A DNA stretch of 64,000 bases from an uncultured Pseudomonadota bacterium (GCA_903915625.1 CAIWTN010000185.1:1-64000), one strand, 5' to 3'. Positions 26,415 to 35,821 are shown, counted from the stretch's first letter. The notes: generated by a model from the sequence alone, not told the origin. Made by a program: numbers and translations.

Positions 26415-27049
26415 AGACAAGCCACTGGAAATACTACTTTAAGCCCCGCAAGCTCTGACCTCAGATCCACACCAGGGACAAAGTGAATAGCGGTAATGCC
26501 CAGCTTACGTGCTGCCTCTATATTGCGCGCGGAATCGTCAATGAAAATTGATGAGCTGGCATTAATTTCATATCGCTCCAGTAGACATTGGTAGATTCGA
26601 GGGTCCGGCTTGACTAGACGCTCTTCGCCCGACACAACCACGCCATCGAACCAATTGAGAAAAGGGTACAATTTGCGAGCAGGATGGAAGGTTTCCGCCG
26701 ACCAGTTTGTCAGCCCGTAAACTTTATAACCTACGCGCTTAAGATCTGAGAGAACCTGAACATTCTCACTAATCGCGTCCCCAAGAGTCTCAAACCAACG
26801 CTCGTGATAGGCCCTAATTAAATGTGCATGCTCTGGAAACATTGCAGTTCTATCCCGGACAGCTTCCGCAAACGTTACTCCCGCATCAAGCTGCTCATTC
26901 CATTCCAACGTGCAAACATTAGCCAGGAACCATTCCATAGCGGCCACGTCTTCCACAAAAATCTTGCGAAAAAGATTGCGCGGATCCCAACGAATCAAAA
27001 CATTGCCTAAGTCGAATATAACTGTGTGATGAGACGGAGCTTGTGACAC
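26393..27049 (-). CDS. HAD-superfamily hydrolase, YihX-like
   Basis: 218 aa from GTG 27049 with GGAGAG about six bases upstream. The HAD motifs are present: nucleophile in VIFDLGNVLI near residue 13, LTNWSAETF near 115, the Lys in RLVKPDPRIY near 148, and FIDDSARNIEAA near 170. The D-L-G-N form of motif I is that of YihX-type sugar phosphatases, so a small phosphorylated metabolite is the likely substrate. The last seven codons (GASERT plus stop) lie on the complement of tRNA-Leu. Confidence 0.88.
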   Translation of the reverse strand: MSQAPSHHTVIFDLGNVLIRWDPRNLFRKIFVEDVAAMEWFLANVCTLEWNEQLDAGVTFAEAVRDRTAMFPEHAHLIRAYHERWFETLGDAISENVQVLSDLKRVGYKVYGLTNWSAETFHPARKLYPFLNWFDGVVVSGEERLVKPDPRIYQCLLERYEINASSSIFIDDSARNIEAARKLGITAIHFVPGVDLRSELAGLKVVFPVACLGASERT

Positions 27050-27080
27050 TGGAAACTCTCCAAAATATAATGGAATCGAA

Positions 27081-27929
27081 TTATGCTGGCGGTAAACGCT
27101 TTGCAGCTAATTCATATGCACTACGTACGACGGCCTGCCCATATCGGGCTTCTAAGCGCTTAAGGCCAAAAGCATAGTATGCGATGTTGCTATAGTAGTC
27201 ATTAAACATGCCATTAATTACGGCACCACCAGCAGCTCCAAGTAGCGGCAGACTCTGCGCAAGAAACTTCTCACCGGCGATAACATTCAGACGCACAGCA
27301 ACCTTAGCTAGTAGCTCGATCAGTTTTGGAGCCCCACCACTCTCAATTGCCTTCATCACCTGGGTAGCTGACTTGCCCGCAATAAAAGCAGCACCGTCTC
27401 TGATTAGAACATCGAGAGCTGCTCGTTGGATGTAAAATGAAGCATCGCTATCGTTGTCCATTTTCGAGCCAGGACTGCCGTAGGCAAATACAGTTAGTAT
27501 CTCCAATGCAGTCTGTGGATCACGAGGATCAAAACCCGATGCTTGGGCCATCGAAGCTATCGATCGCATGATAAGTGTGGTCGTCAATGGAAGCTCAAGC
27601 GCAAGAGCCCAGCCCCCAGCAAACCCACTTGCGGCCCCAAAACCCATTGCTGTGAATGTATGCGCCCATTTTTTTGCGGCAGCTGTGGATGAAGGTAACT
27701 CAACAGCATCTTCGTGACTCATACTCTGGACGGCCAATCGAAGCCCTGAGGTAAGCGCTTTATCAACTCCGCGCTGAATCAGCGCTTGTGCCTTTTGCGG
27801 GAGTTTTTCTGCAACATACACTATCGGACGGCCAAGATATCCTGACACTTTTACTAGGAAACTTGGGCGTTCGAGCAGCTTAACGGCATCTTCGATAAAG
27901 CGAAGGTCGCTGGCTTCTAAAATTTCCAT
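27081..27929 (-). CDS. EcsC-family protein
   Basis: 282 aa. The EcsC domain covers most of the protein: an amphipathic N-terminal part (LIQRGVDKALTSGLRLAV), the glycine-rich membrane-like segment FGAASGFAGGWALALELPLTTTLIMRSIASMAQ near residue 105, the ILTVFAYGSPG motif near 150, and a second hydrophobic Gly-rich segment LPLLGAAGGAVINGMFNDYY near 235. The molecular function is not established; in Bacillus it is linked to an ABC exporter. The HAD gene follows 31 bases downstream and may share its transcript. Confidence 0.85.
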   Translation of the reverse strand: MEILEASDLRFIEDAVKLLERPSFLVKVSGYLGRPIVYVAEKLPQKAQALIQRGVDKALTSGLRLAVQSMSHEDAVELPSSTAAAKKWAHTFTAMGFGAASGFAGGWALALELPLTTTLIMRSIASMAQASGFDPRDPQTALEILTVFAYGSPGSKMDNDSDASFYIQRAALDVLIRDGAAFIAGKSATQVMKAIESGGAPKLIELLAKVAVRLNVIAGEKFLAQSLPLLGAAGGAVINGMFNDYYSNIAYYAFGLKRLEARYGQAVVRSAYELAAKRLPPA

Positions 27930-28004
27930 CGGGATCTATTACCCTCTGAGCTGGTCTGTGTGAAACTCAGTCTACACCAACTTTTGCAACAAGAGGAGAT
28001 CCTC

Positions 28005-29162
28005 ATGAAGCTCGATCAGTGTTTTCCTTCCTTCGTTCTCATATTATTACTATCGCTCCAATGCTGGTGCGATGGCGCATTTGCTAGCTTAGCTGAATTC
28101 GTTAATACACCGGATCCAAGCTACAGCTATGAAGTGATAAAAACCTGGACGAGCAAAGATGTCGATTACGTCAATTTGCGCCTCACTTCGCAAATTTTTC
28201 AGGGAACATCCTGGCAACACATCCTGACTCTGGCAAGACCCCTTCAGACCAAGTCAGCTACTGAGGCGATCTTGATTATTGGAGGAGGACGCCACGACCA
28301 ATTGCCCTCTGCGGATAATCCCAACGGACAGGCAAATTCGGTCACTTTAGACGCACTTCACGAACTCGCAGTTAGTAGTGGGCTCATTTGTGCTTCGGTC
28401 GAGCAGATACCTTATCAACCGATTTTTGGCGGAAAAATGGAGGACGAAATTGTCGCCCATACTCTGACTCAATTTTTTCAATCAAAAGACGACCGATGGC
28501 CGTTGTTGCTCCCTATGACTAAAGCCACAATCAGGGCCATGGACACCATTCAGAAATATGCGAAAGAAAATTGGCATCTTTCCATTTCAGGCTTCACGCT
28601 AAGCGGTGAATCAAAACGCGGATGGACAAGTTGGTTAACGGCTGCAGCTGATGAGCGGGTCAACGGCCTAGTGCCAATGGTTTTCAATATGCTGAACATG
28701 TCAGCACAACTCGATCATCAGTTAGAGACCTGGGGCAAATATTCTGAAGAGCTTGGGGACTATGCCTCCCAGGGCCTACCTCAGATGTTAAAGACCGACC
28801 AGGGACGCCACTTATTGGAATTGATCGACCCGTTTTCCTATAGGAGCCGCCTTACCGCAACAAAACTAATTCTACTGGGCACAAACGATCAATACTGGCC
28901 CCTTGATGCTGCGAGCCTCTATTTTTCTTCGTTGCCTGAGCCCAAATACCTCTTGTATGTGCCAAATTCTGGGCATGACACCAAAGAACGCAACTTAGTC
29001 AACCAAGCTCGACTTGCCGTCGCCCTGGCCGCAGCAGGAAACCTCAAGCTGCCCATCATACAAAGTCAAATCACAGCCGCTAACAACACTGACCCGGGAT
29101 CGCTAATTTTTGATAGCCAACCAGCTCCAAGACGACTGATTTTATGGCAGACAACATCATAA
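28005..29162 (+). CDS. PhoPQ-activated pathogenicity-related (PqaA-like) protein, cut by an in-frame TAA
   Basis: 385 aa from ATG 28005, with AGAGGAG six bases upstream; the track start is 15 codons earlier. The N-terminus is a signal peptide (FVLILLLSLQCWCDGAFA). The PhoPQ-related alpha/beta-hydrolase-like domain is clear: ILIIGGGRHDQLP, the nucleophile-like FTLSGESKRGWTSWLTAAADERV, LILLGTNDQYWPLDAASLY and VPNSGHDTKERN. The reading frame is interrupted by TAA 29160-29162 and then stays open in the same frame for 65 more codons with family-typical sequence (see next entry). So this is a recently inactivated or truncated gene, a readthrough case, or a base error. Confidence 0.8.
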   Translation: MKLDQCFPSFVLILLLSLQCWCDGAFASLAEFVNTPDPSYSYEVIKTWTSKDVDYVNLRLTSQIFQGTSWQHILTLARPLQTKSATEAILIIGGGRHDQLPSADNPNGQANSVTLDALHELAVSSGLICASVEQIPYQPIFGGKMEDEIVAHTLTQFFQSKDDRWPLLLPMTKATIRAMDTIQKYAKENWHLSISGFTLSGESKRGWTSWLTAAADERVNGLVPMVFNMLNMSAQLDHQLETWGKYSEELGDYASQGLPQMLKTDQGRHLLELIDPFSYRSRLTATKLILLGTNDQYWPLDAASLYFSSLPEPKYLLYVPNSGHDTKERNLVNQARLAVALAAAGNLKLPIIQSQITAANNTDPGSLIFDSQPAPRRLILWQTTS

Positions 29163-29360
29163 TCGAAGGACTTCCGTAACGCTAAATGGCAGTCCAAGCT
29201 AGTATCCGAAATGCCTAAGGCTGGAAATAAGACCATCGTCAAATTGGATCCTAAAACAGGGTTTTTTTCAGCCGCATTTCTGTCGGCAGAATATCTCGTC
29301 AGTGGCAAAAACTTCACCCTTAGCAGCGAGGTAGCAATCATTCCACCCAAACCTCTTTAA
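29163..29360 (+). pseudogene. In-frame C-terminal remainder of the PqaA-like gene after a nonsense codon
   Basis: Reading on in the same frame after TAA 29160-29162 gives SKDFRNAKWQSKLV, then KLDPKTGFFSAAFLSAEYLV and ends EVAIIPPKPL before TAA 29358. The DFR-x2-x-W segment and the following strand-rich end are what the family normally carries at its C-terminus. No start codon with a ribosome site precedes this part, so it is not a separate gene. Full length without the stop would be about 451 codons. Confidence 0.75.
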
Positions 29361-29422
29361 AAGTGTAGTAACTTACCACTAAAGCTGTAGATTTCTCTGA
29401 CTCCCGTAGCGATAGGCATACT

Positions 29423-30397
29423 TTGCTCGAACTTAAAGCACATAGCACGTTGGAAAAAATAGCATTAATCTTAATGCCAGTACTGGCATTAACCTCCCTG
29501 TTACCAGACGTTTCTTCGGCGACTGCGCTCATGGCCGGGCTTATCGTGTCTGCAATCTTTGGCAATCCCTATATTCGAGTCACACGACGCTACGTATCTC
29601 CACTGCTCCAAAGTTCTATAATCGGATTGGGTGCTGGGATGAATTTAGGTGTAATTGGCCGAGTCGGCGCGCAGGGGGTCGGTTACACTATGGTTGGGAT
29701 AAGCTCCACCATGGCTTTAGGATGGGTATTAACTAGATGGCTACGCATAGGTAGCCACACCGGCACGCTCATCAGTGTAGGGACGGCGATTTGCGGAGGA
29801 AGCGCCATTGCTGCCGTAGCACCTGTGCTTCAAGCCAAAGAACAGGAAGTTACTGTCTCTCTGGGCACGATATTTATTCTAAATGCCTTAGCACTTTGTG
29901 TATTTCCTTGGATTGGGACTCAGTTAAATCTATCGCAGCAAGCTTTTGGCTTGTGGAGCGCCCTCGCTATTCATGACACTAGCTCAGTAGTCGGCGCTAC
30001 CATGCAATATGGGGCTGAAGCATTGACCGTGGGTACTACTTTAAAGCTAGCCAGAGCATTATGGATAGCCCCCGTCGCACTCATAATCAGCGTAATTCAC
30101 GCAAGATCGCAAGGTAGCGCTGGCAAGCGCGCCGCAATTAAAATTCCGTGGTTTATTTTTGGATTCCTAGCTGCAGCAGCTTTAGTCACGGTTTTGCCTG
30201 CATTGCAGGCCCCTGGCCAGCTAATGTCCATGGTGGCTAAGCGCAGCCTCGTCCTGACGCTTTTTCTAATTGGTGCTAACCTAACCCCCTCGGCACTCAA
30301 GAAGGTGGGATGGAGGCCTCTAGTTCACGGTATTTTACTTTGGATCAGCGTGGGTGGGGCCACCTTAGCAGCGGTCAAAATGGGCGTGATCCACTGA
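29423..30397 (+). CDS. YeiH/UPF0324-family putative sulfate-exporter-type transporter
   Basis: 324 aa with about ten hydrophobic segments, an inner-membrane protein. Family landmarks are IIGLGAGMNL near residue 70, the glycine-rich GTAICGGSAIAAVAPVLQAKEQE near 122, LAIHDTSSVVGATMQYG near 190 and KLARALWIAPV near 213. Members are annotated as putative sulfate exporters, but the substrate is not proven. The start is uncertain: TTG 29423 has only a weak ATAGG site; TTG 29450 is the alternative. Upstream lies the broken PqaA-like gene. Confidence 0.85.
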   Translation: MLELKAHSTLEKIALILMPVLALTSLLPDVSSATALMAGLIVSAIFGNPYIRVTRRYVSPLLQSSIIGLGAGMNLGVIGRVGAQGVGYTMVGISSTMALGWVLTRWLRIGSHTGTLISVGTAICGGSAIAAVAPVLQAKEQEVTVSLGTIFILNALALCVFPWIGTQLNLSQQAFGLWSALAIHDTSSVVGATMQYGAEALTVGTTLKLARALWIAPVALIISVIHARSQGSAGKRAAIKIPWFIFGFLAAAALVTVLPALQAPGQLMSMVAKRSLVLTLFLIGANLTPSALKKVGWRPLVHGILLWISVGGATLAAVKMGVIH

Positions 30398-30417
30398 CAC
30401 TCACTTACGACACCCAA

Positions 30418-31740
30418 TTACACTGCATCGGGCAGATTATGCGGATCCGACGGACTGTCACAAGACATAAACTGCGAGCTAGACGTTAAATCCACTGCAG
30501 GTACGGCCTCAAACTCATTTGGCTTTATCAGACTAGCCACACGTAGAATCGACTCATCTACATAATATCCAACCTGCCGAATTGGACTTATAGCATGGTC
30601 GATATCTATCCTAAATTGGTCTTGGAAATTTAGGCTCGCTGCGATTTGATCAATATTCAACGCAATGCTATCTGCAGTCGAAATTGATTCAGAAACAAGC
30701 TTCGCCAGTACCGACGAAGACACTTTCGCTGGGCCTATTAGCCGCTGAACCTCGGCATCCAATAGTTCCATTTTTGTCAGGTTGGCACTCACAGTGATTT
30801 CGAGCAACTCAGAAATTTTAGCCAATGAATCGGGAAATGTCGCCAGGATCTGGCGGGCATCGAGAGACGTGAAATTCATTCGATCAGAAATCCTACGCAA
30901 CTCTTCCGCCACGACACGGAAGATACGTTCCTCACCCCCAGCACGAGCGAGACTAATCGTCGTATTGAGCACTAACAAATTGGCTTGATCTGAAATCGCT
31001 AGAATATCCTCAGCCACTTTACTCATCATCGCCTTGTCACCATTAAGACTGCGAAACAGCACAGCGAGCTCCTCGCTCGATTGCCGATGCATCCTAAAAG
31101 TTTCAGCAACCTCGCTCAGAACCTGGAATGCTCCAGATAAAATAGCAGCTATTGATGACAGATCACGCACACCAGATGCATATATATTTTTACCCAAAAA
31201 CTGGGTGCTGATCTCTTTTGTCGTCGCAAGATGTTCGCGGGATTTTTGATAAACATCTGACACTTGCGTAACAGTCACCGCTGAATGATTTTCAAACTGT
31301 TCAACTACGGCCTTTACTCGCAACTCGACCTCAGGCACTAATGCAGAGACACGTTGCATAGCAATAATTTGTTCCGCTAGAAGATCATCTCGATCACTGA
31401 TTTTCTTTTTCAAATCTTCAACTTCACCTTTTAAAGCCAATTCATCTTGTGCGGGTGGCAATGAATCTGAGGCAACACGCTGAGAAAAACGCGACAAATC
31501 CTCCTCTAATTTAGCTAATTGAAGGCGAGCCTCCCGCAATTCCTGCCGCTCCTCTGCTGCTAGCGAATCAAAGCGAGAAGCGCCGCCGGCGATAATTAAA
31601 CAAAATAGCCACAGTGACATGGCCGAAACCATTATAAAAAAATTAGGCAGACTTATTAATGAGTTCAAAGCAATCATAGCCACTGGAATTGCAGCAATCC
31701 AGCCCACCAACCATACGTTCCTCAAAACCCGATTGGACAT
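30418..31740 (-). CDS. Membrane-anchored, degenerate chemoreceptor-like signalling protein in the motor operon
   Basis: 440 aa, ATG 31740 with GAGG seven bases upstream. Two close N-terminal helices (WLVGWIAAIPVAMIALNSLI and FFIMVSAMSLWLFCLIIAGG) leave almost no periplasmic sensor. A coiled coil follows, then a region matching the methyl-accepting signalling hairpin: ILAISDQANLLVLNTTISLARAGGEERIFRVVAEELRRISDR, shown here only in part as ISDQANLLVLNTTISLARAG. The tip deviates from the usual QTNLLALNAAIEAARAGE, so binding of CheA/CheW is doubtful. It is the last gene of the flbD-motA-motB-TPR operon, 12 bases after the TPR gene. A role in motor control is an inference from context. Confidence 0.78.
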   Translation of the reverse strand: MSNRVLRNVWLVGWIAAIPVAMIALNSLISLPNFFIMVSAMSLWLFCLIIAGGASRFDSLAAEERQELREARLQLAKLEEDLSRFSQRVASDSLPPAQDELALKGEVEDLKKKISDRDDLLAEQIIAMQRVSALVPEVELRVKAVVEQFENHSAVTVTQVSDVYQKSREHLATTKEISTQFLGKNIYASGVRDLSSIAAILSGAFQVLSEVAETFRMHRQSSEELAVLFRSLNGDKAMMSKVAEDILAISDQANLLVLNTTISLARAGGEERIFRVVAEELRRISDRMNFTSLDARQILATFPDSLAKISELLEITVSANLTKMELLDAEVQRLIGPAKVSSSVLAKLVSESISTADSIALNIDQIAASLNFQDQFRIDIDHAISPIRQVGYYVDESILRVASLIKPNEFEAVPAVDLTSSSQFMSCDSPSDPHNLPDAV

Positions 31741-31752
31741 GAATATGCCTCA

Positions 31753-34029
31753 CTAATTCCATAAATTTTCGAATTCTGTACGGGTCGGATCTAAACGCGC
31801 CTTGGCAAAGCCCACTTCCGGAGCACTAGGTCCGCCCTTGTCCCTAATAACCTCCCAAAGTTTACGCGCATCCTCGGTTGCACCGGCATCGTAAACATAC
31901 TCGGAAACTGTCCAATATTGATGCAGATAAGCGCCACTTAATGGCCAATTCTGCCGCTCGAGATACCTATCTGCAATTACCTTAGGTTTCATTTTTTTGA
32001 GATGTTCAGCTTCTAGATCAAGTAAGGACTGAGCGCACGATTCGTCAGTCTGGAATAAATCCGGCATAAACTTATTAATTAAAAGATCAGCCCCCTTCTG
32101 GACCATCTCAGCATACAAGGGTCCAGCAGCATTCAAACGTGACAATAAAGGATATTCGACATCACAAGCGTAATCTGAATTCTTCTCACCAAAGTGGCGT
32201 GCCAAGTTCAGCAACCAAATTAGGTGCCCTGGATCTGAAGTGATTTGACGCATACGCGTGACATAGGAATCAACCAAGTCGTCATTTTTAATTATCCACT
32301 TACGATTTCTTAGCTCAGCTTGATTACTATGATCTCGTTCCTTCCAGATCCTCGACTTAGACTGACTCAGCATTTCCGCCGTTACTACGGCTAAGCGAAG
32401 GCGTTTCAAATCAGAATCTGCAGTTTTTGCATAAGCATCCCAAAACTCTGCCGCCGACTTAGCACGGTTAATATCCGCATAGGCGACAAATAAGTGCTTA
32501 GCCAAGTCCGGCGGAACCTTGGGAAACAAAGTCTTTCGATTTTTCTCGAAAAAACTTAGCGCCCTATAAATATCACCATCTTTAAAATATTTTTCTATGT
32601 GAGTTGCTTGATAAGCTCGCACCGGCTCGGAAAAAGATTTCAAAAAATCCGAACTTGGGTAGGCATCTGAGAACTGCGCGACACGCTGGAGCATATCAGC
32701 CGTACGCTCGCGTTGCGTATAAGACCCCACCTGACATGCCCAAGCCAACTCTTTCATCTGACCAGGCATTTCACCGCCCAGTTTTGCTTGCTCTAGAAGA
32801 TCCCGAGCATGCTTAACGTTATTGCCTTGGTAAAAGGGCAGCTCGAGACAAGCCTCGCGCACAAGTGCTAAGCGACCTGGCAAACTCGATTTAAAACCAT
32901 GCGCCACTTTAAAATACTCGAGTTTTGCCTCTTCAATTTTATTCTGAGCCAAGTAGGCATCGGCTAAGCGCAGAGATGCCCATGACAGATATTCAGGCGT
33001 CAGAGGCTCGTTCACCTTATTTTGATTGTCAGTTCCATGAATGGCAAAATGAAGCATTTTTTGTGCTTCAGAAAAGCGACCTAGCCAAAAAAGAGACTCT
33101 GCCCTTAAAACCAACTGCGAAGGGTTTATTTGCTGTAAGTGATCATCAAGGCTTGCTGCAAGACCGTACGCGTCCTCAGCTAGCTCATAATTATTCAGAT
33201 CGAAATAGATATCTCCCACCCTAGCGAATGCTAAGGCTGCTTTTTCTGGTAATCGGTCCTGCCGAATGGCTGTATCCAGTTCCTGTACTGCCTCTAAATA
33301 GGATCTGTTCTTAATAAAAGACTCTGCAATTAACCTATGGAATTCTGACCTAAGGTCAGCACGACCAGTCTTCCGCAGATAATTTAATCCCGTCGTTGCA
33401 GCACCAAAAGCCCCATCAAATCGATTATAACGCCAATAAATCGCTGCGAGATTATAGAGGCCCTTGGGGGTTACAGCCTCAACAAGTGCATCGGGCTGAT
33501 CAGCCTTGACGATGAATGCCCAGCTAAAAAAAGTTCCCGCGTTAGCCATGTTCTTACGCACATCCGGGGATTCAAAGTCTTGATGTGCATTATGCATTAA
33601 TTTATCAGCGATATTGAGAAAAGAGAGCCCTACAAAATAATCATTCCGACGATGGTAAGGATACTTGTTGCCGTAGCGAGCACGACCACTAAGCCAGGTT
33701 GCCTTAGCCTCGTTAAAGTTACCTTCAAGAAAAAGTAGACGCCCTCGATTGAGATGATCGATAGCGCGCCCTTCCCCTTTTGTCGCCGGCATTTCCACCT
33801 TTGCATCGTCTAGCGCAACGTGCATAGGGAATTCTACTTTCGGCAAAACGAATGGGTAACGCCAGAAGATTTCCCGCGAAATGTCTCGGGTTTCTTCTTT
33901 CTGATTGAAGTCCGCAACGAAGCTATAGCGATCAAGAATTTGATCAACTGATCGCTTACCACCAGATGCCCAGGAAGCGCTCCCAGCAAAAAGCAGTATC
34001 ACCCCAATCAGCCATTTACTCCGGAGCAC
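31753..34029 (-). CDS. Exported TPR-repeat protein in the flagellar motor operon
   Basis: About 758 aa if started at GTG 34029, which gives a short signal peptide (RSKWLIGVILLFAGSASWAS) and overlaps motB by 14 bases; ATG 34056 and TTG 34065 are alternatives, none with a strong ribosome site. The mature protein is a series of tetratricopeptide-like helix pairs, for example RLLFLEGNFNEAKATWLSG, ALAFARVGDIYFDLNNYELAEDAYGLA and SLFWLGRFSEAQKMLHFA. Lying directly after motAB, it may be a periplasmic scaffold for the stator, comparable in principle to PflA/PflB of Campylobacter. That parallel is inference, not homology that I can show. Confidence 0.8.
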   Translation of the reverse strand: MLRSKWLIGVILLFAGSASWASGGKRSVDQILDRYSFVADFNQKEETRDISREIFWRYPFVLPKVEFPMHVALDDAKVEMPATKGEGRAIDHLNRGRLLFLEGNFNEAKATWLSGRARYGNKYPYHRRNDYFVGLSFLNIADKLMHNAHQDFESPDVRKNMANAGTFFSWAFIVKADQPDALVEAVTPKGLYNLAAIYWRYNRFDGAFGAATTGLNYLRKTGRADLRSEFHRLIAESFIKNRSYLEAVQELDTAIRQDRLPEKAALAFARVGDIYFDLNNYELAEDAYGLAASLDDHLQQINPSQLVLRAESLFWLGRFSEAQKMLHFAIHGTDNQNKVNEPLTPEYLSWASLRLADAYLAQNKIEEAKLEYFKVAHGFKSSLPGRLALVREACLELPFYQGNNVKHARDLLEQAKLGGEMPGQMKELAWACQVGSYTQRERTADMLQRVAQFSDAYPSSDFLKSFSEPVRAYQATHIEKYFKDGDIYRALSFFEKNRKTLFPKVPPDLAKHLFVAYADINRAKSAAEFWDAYAKTADSDLKRLRLAVVTAEMLSQSKSRIWKERDHSNQAELRNRKWIIKNDDLVDSYVTRMRQITSDPGHLIWLLNLARHFGEKNSDYACDVEYPLLSRLNAAGPLYAEMVQKGADLLINKFMPDLFQTDESCAQSLLDLEAEHLKKMKPKVIADRYLERQNWPLSGAYLHQYWTVSEYVYDAGATEDARKLWEVIRDKGGPSAPEVGFAKARLDPTRTEFENLWN

Positions 34030-34822
34030 TGGAGGTCTCGCGATTGTAATCCACATGAATTTCAATGCGGCGGTTTAACATCCTGCCAGATTCAGTGCCA
34101 TTACCAGCAATTGGCTGCGTGTCAGCGTAGCCTGAGGCAGACAACATGGTAGCTGGAAAATTATGTTTGCGAATGAAATATTTTAAAACATTAGTGGCTC
34201 TAAGCGCTGAAATCTCCCAATTACTGCGCTCCCCAGGAGCTGGCACGGAATCCGTGTGACCCTGAATATTGACTGGGCGACCGAGCTCCTTAAGTATCTC
34301 CGCAACTTGATCCAGTTCACGCAGAGCGCCGCGATTTACCTCGATTGACCCTACTTCAAAAAAGTGCCTGGCCAAGAGTTGCAGCTTGAATCCGTTTGAC
34401 GTCCGCTGAATATCGATCACACGCTCTTGACCGGACTTTTTATTGTCTCTAAATTTTTCCTGCCCGTAGAGTCGCTCTTCAAGCTTCAGCTTGATGCGAT
34501 TCATTTCACTATTAATCGCCTTGATCTTGATTGACGAGGACGGGTATTTCTCGATCAGAGGTGGCCTAATGGACTGACCTTTAAAGTACTCAAATATTCC
34601 CATACCCTGCTCTTTAGGCCCGGTGCGACGGTCAACCGGGATGTCAGGTAAAGGGGTGCTAAAGCTCTCTTGGATCGATGCCGCAACTTTGGCTTCCTGT
34701 TTGGCGCCTTCCTTTTTTAGCGCAAAGAGCACCACGAATACGGCGAACAACAACGTCACCATGTCGGCGTAGCTAACTAGCCACCGCTCATGGTTTTCGA
34801 ATTCAGGGCACTTTTGCTTCAC
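34016..34822 (-). CDS. motB: Flagellar motor stator protein MotB
   Basis: 268 aa from GTG 34822, GAGGAG eight bases upstream at the end of motA. MotB anchors the stator to peptidoglycan and provides the ion-binding Asp, here D20 in WLVSYADMVTLLFAVFVVLFAL, its single transmembrane helix. After a plug/linker region the C-terminal OmpA-like domain has VNIQGHTDSVPAPG, LRATNVLKYFIRKH and GRMLNRRIEIHVDY. Five bases downstream of motA. The ion (H+ or Na+) cannot be told from sequence with certainty. Confidence 0.95.
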   Translation of the reverse strand: MKQKCPEFENHERWLVSYADMVTLLFAVFVVLFALKKEGAKQEAKVAASIQESFSTPLPDIPVDRRTGPKEQGMGIFEYFKGQSIRPPLIEKYPSSSIKIKAINSEMNRIKLKLEERLYGQEKFRDNKKSGQERVIDIQRTSNGFKLQLLARHFFEVGSIEVNRGALRELDQVAEILKELGRPVNIQGHTDSVPAPGERSNWEISALRATNVLKYFIRKHNFPATMLSASGYADTQPIAGNGTESGRMLNRRIEIHVDYNRETSSAPE

Positions 34823-34827
34823 CCGGT

Positions 34828-35586
34828 TTACTCCTCGCCGACGTGCCCGTGGCAGAAGACTGCCAGTTTCTCTTCAATTACTTTCGGGTTCAGACCAGAA
34901 AGTATGCCGTCGACACCGATGGTGACCATAGCCCTTGCATGGCCATCAAGTATGGCTTTACGCTTAATTTTCTTCCCGATCGGAATGAAGAAGATGTTAG
35001 CCGAACCCACGCCGTAAAGCGTAGCCACGAATGCAACGGCGATACCAGGACCGATCTGTTCTGGTTTATCTAAGTTTTCCATTACGTGAATCAGACCAAG
35101 TACTGCACCTAAGATGCCGACAGTTGGAGCAATAGCACCAAAATCTTCCCAGAAGTGAACCGCTACCTCTGATTCCTCCAACATGACGTGGGCCTCCGTC
35201 TCGAGCGTTTCTCGAATAACGTTTGGGTCCGTGCCGTCTACCGCAAGTTTTACAGCCTTCGACAGTGGCTCAAACTTGATCCCATCGCGCTTTTTCTCTA
35301 GGGCAAGAATAGACTCCTTTCGAGCAGTCTGAGCCAAATCGAGGATATCTTTGAGGATCTCGTCTGGATTGGCTGATGGGTTCTTTAGCCATACCCCTAG
35401 GTTTTTAAAGGCAAAGATTACATCCGGGAGTGGGTATGCCACCAACAAAGCGCCCAAAGCGCCGCCAAGCACGATCATGGCCGCCGTACCTTGGATAATG
35501 GAAGCAAGGTGCCCCCCTTCCAGGAATAAGCCGCCGATGATCATGCCCAATGATAAAATCGGGCCGATTAGACTCGTCAAATCCAT
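34828..35586 (-). CDS. motA: Flagellar motor stator protein MotA
   Basis: 252 aa. Four transmembrane helices: residues ~7-24 (GPILSLGMIIGGLFLEGG), ~32-50 (GTAAMIVLGGALGALLVAY), ~150-170 (FGAIAPTVGILGAVLGLIHV) and ~182-203 (GIAVAFVATLYGVGSANIFF). The third and fourth carry the MotA/MotP signature around APTVGILGAVLGL, and the cytoplasmic loop has the charged residues that contact the rotor. Forms the stator ring with MotB. The class of short MotA (~250 aa) includes both H+ and Na+ types. Confidence 0.96.
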   Translation of the reverse strand: MDLTSLIGPILSLGMIIGGLFLEGGHLASIIQGTAAMIVLGGALGALLVAYPLPDVIFAFKNLGVWLKNPSANPDEILKDILDLAQTARKESILALEKKRDGIKFEPLSKAVKLAVDGTDPNVIRETLETEAHVMLEESEVAVHFWEDFGAIAPTVGILGAVLGLIHVMENLDKPEQIGPGIAVAFVATLYGVGSANIFFIPIGKKIKRKAILDGHARAMVTIGVDGILSGLNPKVIEEKLAVFCHGHVGEE

Positions 35587-35614
35587 GATTACAGGCTCCG
35601 CGTGAAGCGGTTGA

Positions 35615-35821
35615 CTAGGGCGAGGATGCTACCTTGGCTTGAACTAGTAGGTTCACTCTGTATTGTAGCACGCGCCTGTCGATTTCTTCTAACGACTCGC
35701 GCACAATGAGACTGTCGCCGTTCAGGAATGAGATTACACTGTCAGGCGTCGCCTCGATGTACTTTATGGCATCGAGGCTGACAAGAAGCGGGGAATTATC
35801 CAGTCGAGTCAAGCGGATCAC
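35615..35821 (-). CDS. flbD: FlbD/SwrD-family flagellar protein
   Basis: 68 aa from GTG 35821, with AAGGA about ten bases upstream. The family begins MI-x-LTRL-(N/D), exactly as MIRLTRLDNSPLLVSLDAIKYIEATPDSVISFLNGDSLIVRES here. Members lie next to motAB in many Gram-positive and deltaproteobacterial genomes; in Bacillus SwrD raises motor torque. First gene of this five-gene operon. Confidence 0.9.
   Translation of the reverse strand: MIRLTRLDNSPLLVSLDAIKYIEATPDSVISFLNGDSLIVRESLEEIDRRVLQYRVNLLVQAKVASSP

Noticed and set aside
29163-29360. Separate short gene after the PqaA-like ORF
   Set aside because: It has no start with a ribosome site and continues the frame and family sequence of the preceding gene, so it is read as its remainder.
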